Positions 23,870-36,328 are shown, counted from the stretch's first letter. The stretch: DNA of 64,000 nucleotides from Bacillota bacterium (GCA_021847575.1 JAJZQO010000006.1:1-64000), one strand, 5' to 3'. Notes: generated by a model from the sequence alone, not told the origin. Numbers and translations: made by a program.

Positions 23870-24968
23870 CTAGACCGCGCGCTGGGCCTGCTGACGCAGG
23901 TAGGCCTCGATGAACCCGTCGATATCGCCGTCCATCACACCGAGCGCGTTGCCCACCTCGAAGCCCGTCCGATGGTCCTTGACGAGGGTGTACGGCTGGA
24001 ACACGTAGCTGCGGATCTGGTTACCCCAGGCGATCTGTCCCTGGTCGCCGCGCAGGTCCGCCACTTGCTGTCGCTCCTGCTCCTCCTTCCGTTCGAGCAG
24101 CCGCGCACGCAGCATGTGCATGGCCGTCTCACGGTTGGAGTGTTGCGAACGCTCGGTCTGGCAGGCGACCACAATGCCAGTCGGCAAGTGCGTGATGCGC
24201 ACGGCCGATTCGGTTTTGTTGACGTGCTGACCGCCCGCCCCGCTCGAGCGGTAGGTGTCGACTTTCAGGTCCTCGGGGTTGATCTGGATCGACTGGTCGT
24301 CGTCCTCGAGCGAAGGCAGCACATCAGCCGAAGCGAAGGATGTGTGCCGGCGGCCGCTGGCGTCGAACGGCGAGATGCGGACGAGCCGGTGGACGCCTTT
24401 TTCCGCTCGCAGATAGCCGTAAGCGTAGTCGCCGCGCACCTCGAAGGCCACGCTCTTTACTCCCGCTTCCTCGCCGGGCAGGATGTCAAGGAGTTCGACC
24501 CCGAAGCCGCGCGACTCCGCCCAGCGCTGGTACATGCGCCAGAGCATCTGGACCCAGTCTTGCGCCTCGGTGCCGCCGGCCCCCGCGTGCAGCGTGACGA
24601 TGGCGTCCAGGCCGTCGTACTTGCCTCGCAGTAGCTCGCGCAGCTCAAGCTGGGAAACTTCCGATTCGGCACGCTGAAACTCGCGGCGCACCTCGTCGGC
24701 CGACGCCTCGTCCGCTTCCGAAGCCGCCAGCTCGTCCAACACCAAAAGATCGGCTACCTCGCGCTCCAGGCGCTGCACCGTCTCGAGCGGGCCCTTCAGC
24801 TGCTTGAGGCGCCGCCCGACTTCCTGCGCCCTGCGCTGGTCGAGCCAGAGGTCGGGTGACTCCATCTCCCCCGTCAGCCGATCGATCTCCTGCCTCCGCC
24901 GCTCGGAGTCAAAGAGACCCCCTAAGGGCGAGAATGCGATCGTGAAGCGTCGTCAATTCGTCGTGCAC
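23870..24968 (-). CDS. prfB: Peptide chain release factor 2 (two reading frames joined by +1 programmed frameshift)
   Basis: Downstream ORF contains GAGGQHVNKTESAVRITHLPTGIVV (GGQ). Upstream frame from GTG 24968 reads VHDELTTLHDRILALRGSL then TGA within AGGGGGTCTCTTTGAC, the canonical prfB slippage site. Confidence 0.95.
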
Positions 24969-24982
24969 GTCATGCCTCCGGT

Positions 24983-27514
<2,532 letters not shown>

Positions 27515-27639
27515 CGTTGGGACCTCCCCACGCAGCAAACGCCGAACCCTGCGCCAGAAAAGGGCGCTACGCTTTAGTGTACCATCGCCTGTGACGCCCC
27601 CGCAATCACAAAAGGTCGTTGCGCGACCAGGACGTGGGG

Positions 27640-27682
27640 GCGGGCCCGCGAGGCGACATGAGCACTCGCATCGCGGGTCCGC
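27640..27682 (-). terminator. GC-rich hairpin after hpf
   Basis: Arms GCGGGCCCGCGA / TCGCGGGTCCGC (one mismatch) just after the hpf stop; no strong U-tract. Confidence 0.4.
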
Positions 27683-27688
27683 GGAACG

Positions 27689-28204
27689 TCACCGCTCGGG
27701 TTCGAGCAGCCCGTAATTCCCGTCGGCGCGGCGGTACACGACGTTGATCACGTCCGTCTCCGCGTTGGTAAAGGCAAAGAAGTCGTGACTCACGAGGTTC
27801 ATCTGCAAGATCGCCTCGTCTGGCGACATCGGCTTGCGCGGAAAAGTCTTGGTGCGCACCAGTGTCCCTTCGTCCTCCAGCGGACCTTCTTCGGCCGCGG
27901 CGGTCTCCGTGCCGCCGGTATGGCGATGGAGCCTCTGGTTGAGCCTCTTGGCCTGGCGCTCGAGCTTCTGGACCACCTGGTCGACAGATGCGTACATATC
28001 ATCACCACGCACCTCGCCGCGCAGGATGAACCCGCCGACAGGTATCGTGACCTCTGCGATGTGCCGGCCGCGCTCGACCGTCAGGCGCACCTGGGCCTGT
28101 CCGGCACCTGACAGGAACTTGTCAAGCTTGCGCACCTTCTGGGTAGCGTGGTTTTTGAGGGCAGCGGTGAGATTGATGTCGCGTCCGCGAACGACGACTT
28201 CCAT
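27689..28204 (-). CDS. hpf: Ribosome hibernation promoting factor, long form
   Basis: MEVVVRGRDINLTAALKNHATQKVRKLDKFL and C-terminal FPRKPMSPDEAILQMNLVSHDFFAFTNAETDVINVVYRRADGNYGLLEP. Confidence 0.95.
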   Translation of the reverse strand: MEVVVRGRDINLTAALKNHATQKVRKLDKFLSGAGQAQVRLTVERGRHIAEVTIPVGGFILRGEVRGDDMYASVDQVVQKLERQAKRLNQRLHRHTGGTETAAAEEGPLEDEGTLVRTKTFPRKPMSPDEAILQMNLVSHDFFAFTNAETDVINVVYRRADGNYGLLEPER

Positions 28205-28559
28205 CCAGGTCACCTCCAGGGGAACGTAGATACAGTTTCCCCCCTGCTTCCCATCGCTCCTGCCTAGTCCCGCAATCGCGGATACAGGTCAGGGAGACCC
28301 GCATAGTATGTGACGTATCCTGGCCCTCCCAGCCCCTTGCGACAGCCCTCCACCAACGCTCCGCAGCTGGCGGCCATGCAGAATTGTTAGGATTTCGTGA
28401 AGCACAGGGCAACCTGTGCAAACTGTGGACAACTCTGTGGATAGGCTATCTCGCGGCGTTTCACGCATCGATGGGTGTGGACTGTTCCACAAGCGGTGCA
28501 TGCAGGTCTGCATACTGTTACCTTTGGCAGTATCTTGCGCGGAGAACGGGCGGAACAGC

Positions 28560-28591
28560 GCGGCACCCACCCCCTGAGGGGCGGGTGCCGC
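28560..28591 (-). terminator. Hairpin downstream of zinc-ribbon gene
   Basis: GCGGCACCC...GGGTGCCGC inverted repeat, 28560-28568 / 28583-28591. Confidence 0.5.
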
Positions 28592-28623
28592 GGAATGAGT
28601 CCGGTATGTTCGAGATGGACGTC

Positions 28624-28899
28624 CTAGACCTGCGCGCGCTCACGCTCGAAGCATTCACGGCAGTAGACCGGCCGGTCGAGACGCGGCTTGAAGGGAACCT
28701 GGGTTTCGACACCGCAGGAAGCACAGACCACCGTGTGCAGTTCGCGCGCGCTGCCCACCTCCTGCCGCTTCTTGGTGCGGCAGTCGCGGCACCGCGTGGG
28801 TTCGTGTTGGAAGCCCTTCTCCGCGAAGAACTCCTGCTCACCCACCGAGAAGAGAAACTCTGCGCCGCAGTCCCGGCACTTGATGACCTTGTCCTCCAA
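28624..28899 (-). CDS. Small double zinc-ribbon protein (CxxC-x17-CxxC type)
   Basis: MEDKVIKCRDCGAEFLFSVGEQEFFAEKGFQHEPTRCRDCRTKKRQ...VVCASCGVETQVPFKPRLDRPVYCRECF; four CxxC; TTG start with GGAGGG upstream. Confidence 0.85.
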   Translation of the reverse strand: MEDKVIKCRDCGAEFLFSVGEQEFFAEKGFQHEPTRCRDCRTKKRQEVGSARELHTVVCASCGVETQVPFKPRLDRPVYCRECFERERAQV

Positions 28900-28972
28900 A
28901 GGAATTCCCTCCCAGGACCCGGGAATGTGCACCCAGCATATCCGACCGTTGCCAAACCGTCAATTCCACGCG

Positions 28973-30580
28973 TCAACGCGATATCCTCTTGAGGCGCTTC
29001 TGCCGGTACATGGCCTGATCGGCGGCGTCCAGCAGGGCCTTCGGGTCATGGGCTCCGCTTCGGTCGCATGCGACACCATAGCTGAAGCCGAGACCGAGAC
29101 CTCCCGCGGCCAGCCCGAAATCCGCGAGGAAGCGGTGCTCCTGCACCTCGGCATGGAGCCGCCCTGCCACATCATGGGCCCGAGCCTCATCCGCCTCATG
29201 CAACAGCAGCACGAACTCATCTCCCGCGTACCGCGCGGCGACGTCGCCCTGACGGGTATGTCTGCTGAGGATGTTGGCAAACTCGCGGAGGACCTCATCC
29301 CCGGCCAGATGTCCCAGTTGGTCGTTGAACTGCTTGAAGCCGTCGAGGTCCAGATATACGAGCGCCAGTTCCTTGTCCTCGCGCCGGTTCCGTTCCAGTC
29401 CCTCCGCGAGGCGGTCGATCAGGTAACGGTAGTTGTAGAGACCGGGCAGGCGCGGGTCGGTAGCGGCCAGGCGTTCGGTCTCCCGCAAAAGCGTCTCCTT
29501 CTCGCACGCGATCGTGGCGAGTTGGCGCGCAGCCTGGAAAAGATGCATGTCCTCAGGGCCCACCACGAGTTCGTAAGGCCAGGCGAACGCAACCAGGCCG
29601 CACAGCCCGCGCGAGGTGACAATAGGCAGAAGGATGCCGCCCATCGTCCCGGCCGCCAGCAGCTCGGAAGCGTCAGCAGGACCGAGCACCACCTCGCGCC
29701 CCGCCTCTTCCGCCGCGAGGGCCGCGGCCTGGCGAGGTGTGAAGTCGCTGCGCGCGAGCGTAAGGAGGGTGTTGCGGGCATCGACGACGGCCGCGTAGGC
29801 GAGCGCGTTCTGGAAAACCAGTGCGAGGCGATCGCGCATCATCGTCAGGATCGCCGCGACGTCCCCCGCTTCCGCGAACTGCTGATAGAAGGCGTAGAGA
29901 AGTTCAAGATTGCGGTTGCGCACCTGCAGATTCATTTGCAGGTGCAGCACGTACCCAAGAAGCACAAGCGGCGTGGCGATGGCGAACACGCCCACCCACG
30001 AGTATTCATGGAACGCGACCACGACACCCATGCCCAGCGGCAGCGTGACGACCGACGCCAGGAGGTCCAGCCACAGCCCGTCCAACACGGCAGCCCGCCA
30101 ATGAAAGCGGGCCAGCAGGAAGTAGCTGTCCACGAACACGTGGTTGAGGACCAGGAACAGCGCAAAAAAGCCGGCCAAGGCTCCGACATGCAGAACATAT
30201 CCCGAATAGAGCGGACCGAGAAGCCATTGGCTGAGATAGCCTGCGGCGAGGACACTGATGGCGTACTGCCCGCCGTTGAACACGCCCACGCGCACGGGTC
30301 GGCCATTGACGAGCGAAGCCAGAAACACGCTCACGGCAAATGTCGCCGCGGCGCCCGTCGGCGTCGTGAAGACCGCCGCAGGGATCAGGAACGCCGTTTC
30401 GACTGACACCGTGCCCGCACGCAGGTTTGCGGGCCAGATCTCGGCAAGCACCCCGTATGCGGCGAACGCCGCCATGACGAGCGGAGCGGAGGGAGGGTGC
30501 AGCAAAAGTGCGGCAAACAGAAGAAGCCAGCCGGCAATGCCCGCGACCCAGGCGTAGCCGTGCTCGCGCCGCACTGGCAT
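28973..30580 (-). CDS. Membrane-anchored GAF-GGDEF diguanylate cyclase
   Basis: Multi-TM N-terminus, GAF-like middle, LALVYLDLDGFKQFNDQLGHLAGDEVL and RQGDVAARYAGDEFVLLL (AGDEF A-site; RxxD I-site). Confidence 0.93.
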   Translation of the reverse strand: MPVRREHGYAWVAGIAGWLLLFAALLLHPPSAPLVMAAFAAYGVLAEIWPANLRAGTVSVETAFLIPAAVFTTPTGAAATFAVSVFLASLVNGRPVRVGVFNGGQYAISVLAAGYLSQWLLGPLYSGYVLHVGALAGFFALFLVLNHVFVDSYFLLARFHWRAAVLDGLWLDLLASVVTLPLGMGVVVAFHEYSWVGVFAIATPLVLLGYVLHLQMNLQVRNRNLELLYAFYQQFAEAGDVAAILTMMRDRLALVFQNALAYAAVVDARNTLLTLARSDFTPRQAAALAAEEAGREVVLGPADASELLAAGTMGGILLPIVTSRGLCGLVAFAWPYELVVGPEDMHLFQAARQLATIACEKETLLRETERLAATDPRLPGLYNYRYLIDRLAEGLERNRREDKELALVYLDLDGFKQFNDQLGHLAGDEVLREFANILSRHTRQGDVAARYAGDEFVLLLHEADEARAHDVAGRLHAEVQEHRFLADFGLAAGGLGLGFSYGVACDRSGAHDPKALLDAADQAMYRQKRLKRISR

Positions 30581-30703
30581 CAACTCCGTTGGCAAACGTC
30601 CTGGTGCCCGTCGGGGGTGCCGACTCCGCCTTGAGACCGGCGTTACAAGCACATTTTGCCATGACAGCCTGGATACCGCAAAGCCACCTGTGGCTGCACC
30701 GGA

Positions 30704-31054
30704 TCAGAACCCCGCCTGACGCAAGGCGCCAAGGGCGGGTCGCCCGTCGTCCAGCCGCACGAGAATCGCTGCCGCAAGGCCGCTCGCGTCCAGCCCGGAC
30801 TCGAGACTTGCGTGGGAGGCTCGGACGCTTTGCGCCTCCCGCGCGAAGCGTGTGACGATCGCCCACGTCTCGTCGCCAGACTCCAGCACGATCACGTGCA
30901 CCTCGCGATCGCCGCTCGCGACGATGCGCAGCACGCCTTCGATCTCGTCGGCGCGATTGCGCACGAGCAACAAGACCGGCAGGCGGCGCCGCTCGGAGGG
31001 CCAGACGATCCAATAGACCAAGAGAGCGCCGATCGCCAGCCACACCCAGATCAA
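30704..31054 (-). CDS. Small single-TM protein with glycosyltransferase-2-like N-terminal fold segment
   Basis: MIWVWLAIGALLVYWIVWPSERRRLPVLLLVRNRADEIEGVLRIVASGDREVHVIVLESGDETWAIVTRFAREA. Confidence 0.6.
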   Translation of the reverse strand: MIWVWLAIGALLVYWIVWPSERRRLPVLLLVRNRADEIEGVLRIVASGDREVHVIVLESGDETWAIVTRFAREAQSVRASHASLESGLDASGLAAAILVRLDDGRPALGALRQAGF

Positions 31055-31110
31055 GCCTACCGCCCCCTCTGCCGCAATACCCTATGGCGCGAGCGGGGGG
31101 GCGGTGAAAG

Positions 31111-32298
31111 TCAGCGGCTGGACTGGAGGCCGAGGCGGCTTTGCAGGTCGGACACCTTCGTCAGCTGCTCCCAGGGCAGGTCGAGATCGGGACGGCCGAA
31201 ATGGCCGTAGGAAGCAACCTGACGGTAGATCGGCCGCCGCAGATCGAGGGCCCTGATGATGGCGGCCGGCCGAAGGTCGAAGACGTCCTGCACGGCTGCG
31301 GAGATCTCCCCATCCGGCACCCGGCCCGTGCCGAACGTATCCACCCGCACGGACAGGGGGTGAGCCACCCCGATCGCGTAGCTGACCTGAATCTCGCAGC
31401 GTCGCGCAAGGCCCGCGGCAACGACGTGCTTTGCCACCCAGCGCGCGGCATAGCTCGCGGAGCGATCGACTTTGGAGGGGTCCTTGCCGGAGAAGGCGCC
31501 ACCGCCGTGACGGGCCATGCCGCCGTAGGTATCCACGATGATCTTGCGCCCGGTCAGACCGGAATCGGCGGCTGGCCCGCCGTAGACGAACCGCCCGCTC
31601 GGGTTTACCAGGTACCGCGTGCGAGCGTCGCGCAACTCGAGCGGCACGACAGGGTCGATGACCCGCTCGCGGATCTCCGCCTCGAGCCTCGCGTTCGAGA
31701 CGTCGTCCGCATGCTGGGTGGACACGACGACCGTGTCCACGTAGACGGGGCGGTCGTTCTCATAGCGGATCGTCACCTGCGTCTTGCCGTCCGGGCGCAG
31801 GAACTCCAGCGCGCCGCTCTTGCGCACCTCCGCGAGCCGCCGCGACAAGGCGTGTGCCAGGCTGATGGGCAGCGGCATCAGTTCGGGGGTCTCGTCGCAG
31901 GCGTAGCCGAACATCATCCCCTGATCGCCGGCGCCCTGATCCTGCGCCGCGGTGCCGTCGCGCGTCTCCAGTGCCTTGTCCACGCCCTGGGCGATGTCGG
32001 GAGATTGTTCGTCGATGGATGTCAGCACGGCGCACGTGTCCGCGTCAAAGCCGAACTTCGCGCGAGTGTAGCCGATGTCGCGCATAGTCTGGCGAATGAT
32101 GCTTGGCAGATCGGCATAGCAGGATGTCGTGATCTCGCCCGCCACGAGCACGAGGCCGGTTGTGACGAGCGTCTCCGCCGCTACCCTGGCATCTGGGTCG
32201 TTGGCAAGGATGGTGTCGAGAATCGCGTCGGAGATCTGGTCGGCCACTTTGTCGGGGTGTCCCTCGGTGACGGACTCCGATGTGAACAGGCTGTGCAA
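31111..32298 (-). CDS. metK: S-adenosylmethionine synthetase
   Basis: [55 protein letters not shown]-like signature. Confidence 0.98.
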   Translation of the reverse strand: MHSLFTSESVTEGHPDKVADQISDAILDTILANDPDARVAAETLVTTGLVLVAGEITTSCYADLPSIIRQTMRDIGYTRAKFGFDADTCAVLTSIDEQSPDIAQGVDKALETRDGTAAQDQGAGDQGMMFGYACDETPELMPLPISLAHALSRRLAEVRKSGALEFLRPDGKTQVTIRYENDRPVYVDTVVVSTQHADDVSNARLEAEIRERVIDPVVPLELRDARTRYLVNPSGRFVYGGPAADSGLTGRKIIVDTYGGMARHGGGAFSGKDPSKVDRSASYAARWVAKHVVAAGLARRCEIQVSYAIGVAHPLSVRVDTFGTGRVPDGEISAAVQDVFDLRPAAIIRALDLRRPIYRQVASYGHFGRPDLDLPWEQLTKVSDLQSRLGLQSSR

Positions 32299-32339
32299 AA
32301 GGATCCTCCTCCCTGATCGGCACTTCCCGGCACAAACAT

Positions 32340-32362
32340 AGCCGGACTACGAGAGTCCGGCT
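32340..32362 (-). terminator. Hairpin between SAM riboswitch aptamer and metK (attenuator candidate)
   Basis: AGCCGGACT-CTCGT-AGTCCGGCT perfect 9-bp arms immediately 3' of the S-box on the minus strand. Confidence 0.6.
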
Positions 32363-32365
32363 GCG

Positions 32366-32465
32366 TTCTCTCATCCCTCAGCTGCGCTGCAGGGTTTGGC
32401 ACCGTGGCAATCGCCCGGTTGCCGGGTTTCATCGGGCCAGCCCCTCCACCACTCGCGATGAGCAT
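32366..32465 (-). promoter_or_regulatory. SAM-I (S-box) riboswitch upstream of metK
   Basis: Minus strand: ATGCTCATCGCGAGTGGTGGAGGGGCTGGCCCGATGAAACCCGGCAACCGGGCG...CACGGTGCCAAACCCTGCAGC...GGGATGAGAGA; canonical S-box core. Confidence 0.96.
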
Positions 32466-32535
32466 GTTCAATTTTTTGGCGAGCATCATCCTAGCACAGG
32501 GCCGCAGATCGCGTCAATGCAGGCCCGAGCGACGG

Positions 32536-32988
32536 TCAGACCGCTCCTTGGCCTCCCTGCCGTTCGCCTTCGAAGTCGCTGCGCTTGACGAGGGCGAACG
32601 CGACCGTAGCCTGAGCCACGACCCGGTCGGCGCAGAGTATGCGACCCTCGGCCTTCGCGAAGCCCCTGCGGTAAGCGACGATCTTGGCTTCGATGCGCAA
32701 TTGGTCCCCCGGTCGAGCCGGCCGGTGGAACTTGGCTCCATCGACACCGGCGAGGACGCCGACGCGGTCGCCGATCTCCTCGCCGAAACACAGTCCGGCG
32801 GTCTGCGCCATGCACTCGAGCTGCAAGACGCCGGGGAAGATTGGCATGCCGGGGAAGTGCCCCTGGAACACGGGTTCGTTGTGGGACAGGTTCTTGATCG
32901 CCACGGCGCTTTCCCGCGGTACAATCTCAAGAATCCTGTCCACCATGAGGAATGGATAGCGGTGCGGCAAGAGCGCCAGGACGTCCAT
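32536..32988 (-). CDS. fabZ: 3-hydroxyacyl-ACP dehydratase FabZ
   Basis: LLPHRYPFLMVDRILEI, NEPVFQGHFPGMPIFPGVLQLECMAQTAGL. Confidence 0.97.
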   Translation of the reverse strand: MDVLALLPHRYPFLMVDRILEIVPRESAVAIKNLSHNEPVFQGHFPGMPIFPGVLQLECMAQTAGLCFGEEIGDRVGVLAGVDGAKFHRPARPGDQLRIEAKIVAYRRGFAKAEGRILCADRVVAQATVAFALVKRSDFEGERQGGQGAV

Positions 32989-33040
32989 CGTCGGCCTCCT
33001 ACAGCCTCGGGACGCGTGCCCCTGCGGCTCGGATTCGGAG

Positions 33041-34045
33041 TCAGATCACGCGCTTGAACACTACGATGTGCCGCCCCACCAGTTCCATCTCGAGAGCGCG
33101 CGCGGTGCCGAGTGCAACCGATGACATCGGATCCTCCGCGCGCTGTGCAGGCAGCCCCGTTTCGCGGGAGATCAGCTCCGGCATGCCGTGCAGGAGGGAT
33201 CCTCCCCCCGTAAGCCAGATACCGCGGTCCAGGATGTCAGCGAGCAGCTCCGGCGCCGTTTCCTCGAGCACCCGACGGACCGAGTCGACGATCTGGTGCG
33301 CTGGCTCCATCAGGATCGGCCGCACGTCCGCGGGCGTGAGGGTAATCGTGCGGGGCATCCCCGTGAGCAGGTCGCGCCCGCGGATGTCGATCGCGCCGAC
33401 CCGCCCGTCGGGGTGAACCGAGCCCACCTCGATCTTGACCTCCTCGGCCGTGCGCTCGCCGATCGCAAGGCTGTAGGCGGACTTGAGCTCGTGCGAGATC
33501 GCCGCGTCCATGGTGTCGCCACCGACGCGCACCGAATCGCTTGCGGCTATGCCACCGAGCGTCAGCACGGCAACATCGGTCGTGCCACCGCCGATGTCCA
33601 CCACCATGTGGCCACTCGCCTTAGTAATATCCAAGCCGACGCCGAGCGCCGCGGCCAGTGGCTCCTCGATGAGCTCCACCTTGCCCGCCCCGGCGCTCTG
33701 CGCCGCCTCGCGCACCGCCCGCCGTTCGGCGCCCGTGGCGCCAGTCGGTATGCACACCATGACGCGCGGCCGCGTCATGCTCCGCCCAGGTGTCACGCGC
33801 GCAATGAAATGGCGCAGCATGGCTTCGGTGATGTCGTAGTCGGCGATCACGCCGTCCCGAAGCGGCCGCGACGCCACGATGGATCCAGGTGTCCTGCCCA
33901 GCATCTGGCGAGCCTTGTCGCCGATGGCAACGAGCCGGCCCGAGTCCCGTTCCACTGCCACCACAGACGGTTCCCGCAACACGATCCCTTTGCCGCGAAC
34001 CGCCACGAGGACGTTGGCCGTCCCCAGATCGACCGCGATTTCCAT
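33041..34045 (-). CDS. mbl: MreB/Mbl-family actin-like protein
   Basis: MEIAVDLGTANVLVAVRGKGIVLREPSVVAVER, DIGGGTTDVAVLTLGGI; adjacent to spoIIID as in Bacillus. Confidence 0.92.
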   Translation of the reverse strand: MEIAVDLGTANVLVAVRGKGIVLREPSVVAVERDSGRLVAIGDKARQMLGRTPGSIVASRPLRDGVIADYDITEAMLRHFIARVTPGRSMTRPRVMVCIPTGATGAERRAVREAAQSAGAGKVELIEEPLAAALGVGLDITKASGHMVVDIGGGTTDVAVLTLGGIAASDSVRVGGDTMDAAISHELKSAYSLAIGERTAEEVKIEVGSVHPDGRVGAIDIRGRDLLTGMPRTITLTPADVRPILMEPAHQIVDSVRRVLEETAPELLADILDRGIWLTGGGSLLHGMPELISRETGLPAQRAEDPMSSVALGTARALEMELVGRHIVVFKRVI

Positions 34046-34138
34046 GCAGGCGTCCTCCAACCATGCCGTCCGACATCATGGGCAATTCTCGCGGCAAGGT
34101 CGAAGGTCCTGCATTATTAATCCAACAAGGCCGTGAAT

Positions 34139-34390
34139 CTAGAGAGACCGTTCGAGGAACTTGCGCCGCGTCGCCTCGCCGCCACGAATATGGCGTTCGG
34201 CTTTGTTGTGCTCGAGCACGAGTTTGACTTCGCGAGCGAGCTGCGGGTTGATGCGCGGTAGCCGTTCGGTCACATCTTTGTGCACTGTGCTCTTGGAGAC
34301 TCCGAAGCGGTGGGCGGTATCCCGTACCGTGTCCTTCGTCGCCAGAATGTAATCCGCGACCTCCATCGCGCGCTCAATGGTCAGACGCAC
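34139..34390 (-). CDS. spoIIID: Sporulation transcriptional regulator SpoIIID
   Basis: VRLTIERAMEVADYILATKDTVRDTAHRFGVSKSTVHKDVTERLPRINPQLAREVKLVLEHNKAERHIRGGEATRRKF; GTG start at 34390 (or GTG 34405). Confidence 0.95.
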   Translation of the reverse strand: MRLTIERAMEVADYILATKDTVRDTAHRFGVSKSTVHKDVTERLPRINPQLAREVKLVLEHNKAERHIRGGEATRRKFLERSL

Positions 34391-35735
34391 GGGTGTTTGC
34401 GTCACCGGCGCCGCAGGCGCGGATCTCCGCCGCGTCGGGCCCGAACCAGACGCTTAGGCCGAGGTAGCGCAGGATGTCGCGGCGGCCACGGGCATCGGCC
34501 CGCTTAAGGTAGGCGAGCGCCGCCTCGGCGTCCTGTTTCCCGCCGCCGCGTTGAGGCTCGAGGTCAAGCGCCTTGAGGCGGCCGTCCACCTGACTGAGGG
34601 CAAGGGTGAGATCCTCGGCGGACAGACGGCCTGCGCCGCCCGCCTGAACAAGTCGCCGACGCCGCGACTCAAGCCGCCGACGATCCCTGGCGCGCGCGCG
34701 TTCGGCCCATGCCTCCACCTCGGGAGTCTCATGCCTGGCAGCGCTCTCGAGCTCCGACACCACGAGTGCCCAGATTGCGGCCTCCGTCTCCGCCGCGGGG
34801 TAGTACGGCGAGCTGCAGGGCGGTTTCGCCCGTTTGCCCGCACATGCATAGTAGGGGCGGCTGCCGCCGCTTCCTGTCACGGCGCGGCCGCATATCGCGC
34901 AGCGGGCCACTCCACTCAGCACGTAGACCCTGCCGTGGCCCGCAGGTCTTCTGCGGCGCGCCGCAAGCGCCCTTGCGGCCAGGTCGAACGCCTCCCGCGC
35001 CACAAGGGGCGGCATGGAGATGCTGCCCTGGCCCTTGAGCATGCTCATCCGGCCGAGATAGGTAGGGTTGCGCAAGATGCCGTAGACCGCGGACTGGGAG
35101 AACTCCCCTCCCCCTTTGGCATGAAGTCCCGCGGAGTTGAGCGCGTCCGCGATGGCCTGCGTTGACATCTGCGGCGCCATCGCGAACACGGCTCGCACGA
35201 TGGCCGCCTCCGCCACATCCACGACGAATCCCTTTCGCTTGCGGTCGTAGGCGTAGCCGAGGATCTGCGTGCCTGTGACCGCCTTGCCCTCGCGCAGGCG
35301 CTGCTGCTTGCCCTGGCGCGTGCGCTCGCGGATCTTGTGCGCCTCGAACTCCGCGATAGCGCCGCGTATGGCGTAGAGCAGACGACCATCAGGGGTTGGC
35401 CGGCGTTCGAATTGGACGAAGTGCAACTCGACGCCAATGCTTTCTAGCTGGTCCGTCAGGATCAGCTGATGGCTCAAATTGCGTGCCAGGCGATCCGGGT
35501 CAAGGCAGACGACGGCTTGGATCTCGTTCGCCTTGGCGGCCGCCAGAAGCGACTGCAAACCCGGTCGGGTGATGTCCGCGCCCGAGATGCCCGCGTCGAC
35601 AAAAGAGCGCATTTCCGTCGCGCCGAGCTGCTCGGCCAAGGCCTGGCAGCGCTGGATCTGTCCTTCCAGAGAGGTGCCGTGCTGGGCCTGCTCCTCCGTC
35701 GAGACGCGCGCGTAAAGCGCGACGCAGAGACTCAC
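34374..35735 (-). CDS. Large serine recombinase (resolvase + recombinase + zinc ribbon domains)
   Basis: VSLCVALYARVSTEEQ (catalytic Ser), LDPDRLARNL, GFVVDVAEAAIVRAVF, zinc ribbon CAICGRAVTGSGGSRPYYACAGKRAKPPC; intact ~453 aa. Confidence 0.95.
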   Translation of the reverse strand: MSLCVALYARVSTEEQAQHGTSLEGQIQRCQALAEQLGATEMRSFVDAGISGADITRPGLQSLLAAAKANEIQAVVCLDPDRLARNLSHQLILTDQLESIGVELHFVQFERRPTPDGRLLYAIRGAIAEFEAHKIRERTRQGKQQRLREGKAVTGTQILGYAYDRKRKGFVVDVAEAAIVRAVFAMAPQMSTQAIADALNSAGLHAKGGGEFSQSAVYGILRNPTYLGRMSMLKGQGSISMPPLVAREAFDLAARALAARRRRPAGHGRVYVLSGVARCAICGRAVTGSGGSRPYYACAGKRAKPPCSSPYYPAAETEAAIWALVVSELESAARHETPEVEAWAERARARDRRRLESRRRRLVQAGGAGRLSAEDLTLALSQVDGRLKALDLEPQRGGGKQDAEAALAYLKRADARGRRDILRYLGLSVWFGPDAAEIRACGAGDANTRASDH

Positions 35736-35824
35736 CTGAGCTTGCCCTGCCGGCGCAGTTGCTCGAGCAGGACCTGCCATGCCTTCAGCCATTCGTGCTG
35801 GGACACATCCACCCGGATCTCCAC
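35732..35824 (-). CDS. 30-aa small ORF translationally coupled to the serine recombinase
   Basis: GTG start 35824 with GGGGGAAG upstream: VEIRVDVSQHEWLKAWQVLLEQLRRQGKLR*; its TGA overlaps the recombinase GTG (GTGA). Confidence 0.45.
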   Translation of the reverse strand: MEIRVDVSQHEWLKAWQVLLEQLRRQGKLR

Positions 35825-36328
35825 GGCGCTTCCCCCTGTCCCGCGAACCGGGACAATCTATGTGGACATGTCCTCCTCCTTGCAGGATGGGCGCGGTACG
35901 ATCGGACCCGCCTTGACGGGCCCATTCGGCACTATCGAGCCGAGTAGGCGCTTGCGCATCATGAATTCAGGCCGCGGACCATCCCCACGATTTGAGGATG
36001 GCGTGAACCGGGAGGCGTCCCGGTGGCTCTGCCGATCGTCTGCACCGTCGTTGTCTGATATCTCCTGTCCGACGACGGCACGCAGGCCCGGACACTCGGC
36101 CGTGACACCGGTTGACGCACCGCGCACCTCGGGCGTACAAGACCGCGGCATCACCGCTTCGAGGGTATCGGACTCAAGCGTGGCTTGTGCGTACGCACCG
36201 GTCAGCCAAAGCTCCCCCTGGCGAACGGCATACGGCGCGTTTAGCCGCCTCGATGGTACCGATTGCGCGGTCGCCGGCCACTTGCCGGCGCTCCCCCGAA
36301 AAGGGGCGCGGGCGTTGCCCGCTATCCA

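Noticed and set aside
30581-30703. Possible c-di-GMP riboswitch in the leader of the GGDEF gene
   Set aside because: No match to the GEMM core could be found by eye.
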